Positions 6,330-6,918 of a stretch of DNA of 6,918 nt are shown piece after piece. Source of the stretch: an uncultured Clostridia bacterium (lineage in GTDB: Bacteria > Bacillota > Clostridia > TANB77 > CAG-508). Within the stretch, counting starts at the first letter, position 1. Each line of letters starts with the position of its first letter. The DNA is taken from NCBI GenBank assembly GCA_934131055.1, contig CAKOZB010000078.1, positions 1 to 6,918 on the forward strand. Reading direction: 5' to 3'. The position numbers and the translations under genes were made by a program. Under the pieces are notes generated by a model. The model was not told the DNA's origin and ran no database searches. It was given only the letters and a program-made list of their open reading frames with translations.

Positions 6330-6830
6330 ATGAATAGCGAAATAATCAGCCAAATGCAGTATTTTGCAATATACATACTTTGCGGAATATCCATAGGAAT
6401 ACTCTTTGACATATTTAGAATACTAAGAAAATCATTCAAAACACCCGATTTCGTAACATACATAGAAGATGCCATATTTGGCATTATAACTGGAATTTTC
6501 TTAATATTTATCATATTTATATTCAATAATGGAGAACTAAGATTTTACATATTTCTTGCCCTACTATTAGGCAATGTTTTATATTTATCTACAATAAGCA
6601 AATATTTCATAAAAATAAACGTAAAGATAATTACAACATTAAAAAATACCATAATAAAAATATTCATGATTATTACATTTCCAATAAGAAAACTACTGTA
6701 TTTATTTAAAAAATATATTCTTAGCCTAATTTTAAAACCATTCAAAATATTAACAATAAACGCGAAAAATGTATTTAAAACGAAAAAAATTAAAAATTTT
6801 TTACACATAAAAAAGGATTTTAAGAAATAA
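6330..6830 (+). CDS. yabQ: Spore cortex biosynthesis membrane protein YabQ
   Basis: A 166-residue integral membrane protein. Predicted segments lie at about 8-28, 44-66 and 70-90, and there is a further hydrophobic stretch near 107-118. Family marks are CGISIGILFDIFRILR at 18-33, the acidic ED at 46-47, and NNGELRFYIFLALLLG at 66-81. In Bacillus subtilis YabQ is made under sigma-E, lies in the membrane around the forespore and is essential for cortex formation. The C-terminal half after residue 90 is very rich in Lys, Ile and Phe, with no recognised motif, and probably faces the cytoplasm. AGGAG (6311-6315) is 14 bases before the ATG, a long spacer, but no closer in-frame start exists. Order yabP-yabQ-divIC is conserved in endospore formers. 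Confidence 0.92.
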   Translation: MNSEIISQMQYFAIYILCGISIGILFDIFRILRKSFKTPDFVTYIEDAIFGIITGIFLIFIIFIFNNGELRFYIFLALLLGNVLYLSTISKYFIKINVKIITTLKNTIIKIFMIITFPIRKLLYLFKKYILSLILKPFKILTINAKNVFKTKKIKNFLHIKKDFKK

Positions 6831-6881
6831 TGTAGAAATATATAATTAGATATAAAAAAATTGAATTTTGGAGATAATTAG

Positions 6882-6918
6882 ATGAAAAAAATTTATAAAA
6901 AGATAATAATAGCAATAT
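6882..6918 (+). CDS. Start of a probable DivIC/FtsL-type septum formation initiator (cut by window end)
   Basis: Only 12 codons are present: MKKIYKKIIIAI. The ATG has GGAG (6870-6873) 8 bases upstream and follows yabQ by 51 bases. A short basic N-terminus running into a hydrophobic stretch is what a single-pass DivIC-like protein would show, and divIC is the usual gene after yabQ. The identity rests on position, not on sequence. Confidence 0.5.
   Translation, partial: MKKIYKKIIIAI

Noticed and set aside
1..6918. tRNA, rRNA, CRISPR array or insertion sequence
   Set aside because: No cloverleaf with a T-arm GTTCRA pattern, no regularly spaced repeats, and no transposase or terminal inverted repeats were seen by eye.

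Overview
The window is AT-rich DNA from a low-GC member of the Bacillota, most likely a Clostridia-type anaerobe. The evidence is a clostridial-type acetate kinase, Shine-Dalgarno sites of the AGGAGG type in front of most genes, a release factor 2 gene with a programmed UGA frameshift, and the sporulation pair yabP-yabQ. YabP and YabQ are known from endospore formers, so the organism or a recent ancestor probably made spores. UGA is read as stop.

Layout, all genes on the + strand. (1) 11-1201: ackA, complete. (2) 1202-2700: a compact module with its own candidate sigma-A promoter (1265-1293), a leader hairpin (1307-1335), a seven-codon micro-ORF with a very strong ribosome site (1379-1402), two tandem paralogous membrane-anchored TPM-like genes (1467-2051 and 2090-2617) and a strong 17-bp hairpin that closes it (2652-2691). 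Its arginine codon use differs from ackA, which suggests acquisition. (3) 2740-5763: a second unit with a good promoter (TTGTCT-17-TATAAT) and three closely spaced genes: a Xer-type tyrosine recombinase, a YgjP-like (DUF45/M48) zinc metallopeptidase, and prfB. (4) 5852-6918: the sporulation/division cluster yabP, yabQ and the first 12 codons of a gene in the usual position of divIC.

How the genes work together: ackA converts acetyl phosphate to acetate with ATP formation, and its usual partner pta would lie upstream of the window. The xer-peptidase-prfB genes are probably co-transcribed but share no obvious pathway. YabP and YabQ act in the mother cell during sporulation; YabQ is needed for spore cortex formation in Bacillus subtilis. 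The downstream gene probably belongs to the septum machinery.

The least explained part is the TPM pair. Two proteins share a C-terminal domain (about 64% identity by hand count) but carry unrelated N-terminal anchors, one of them histidine-rich. I see no complete novel multi-gene system. The most unusual items are this pair with its leader, and the long spacing in the prfB frameshift signal.
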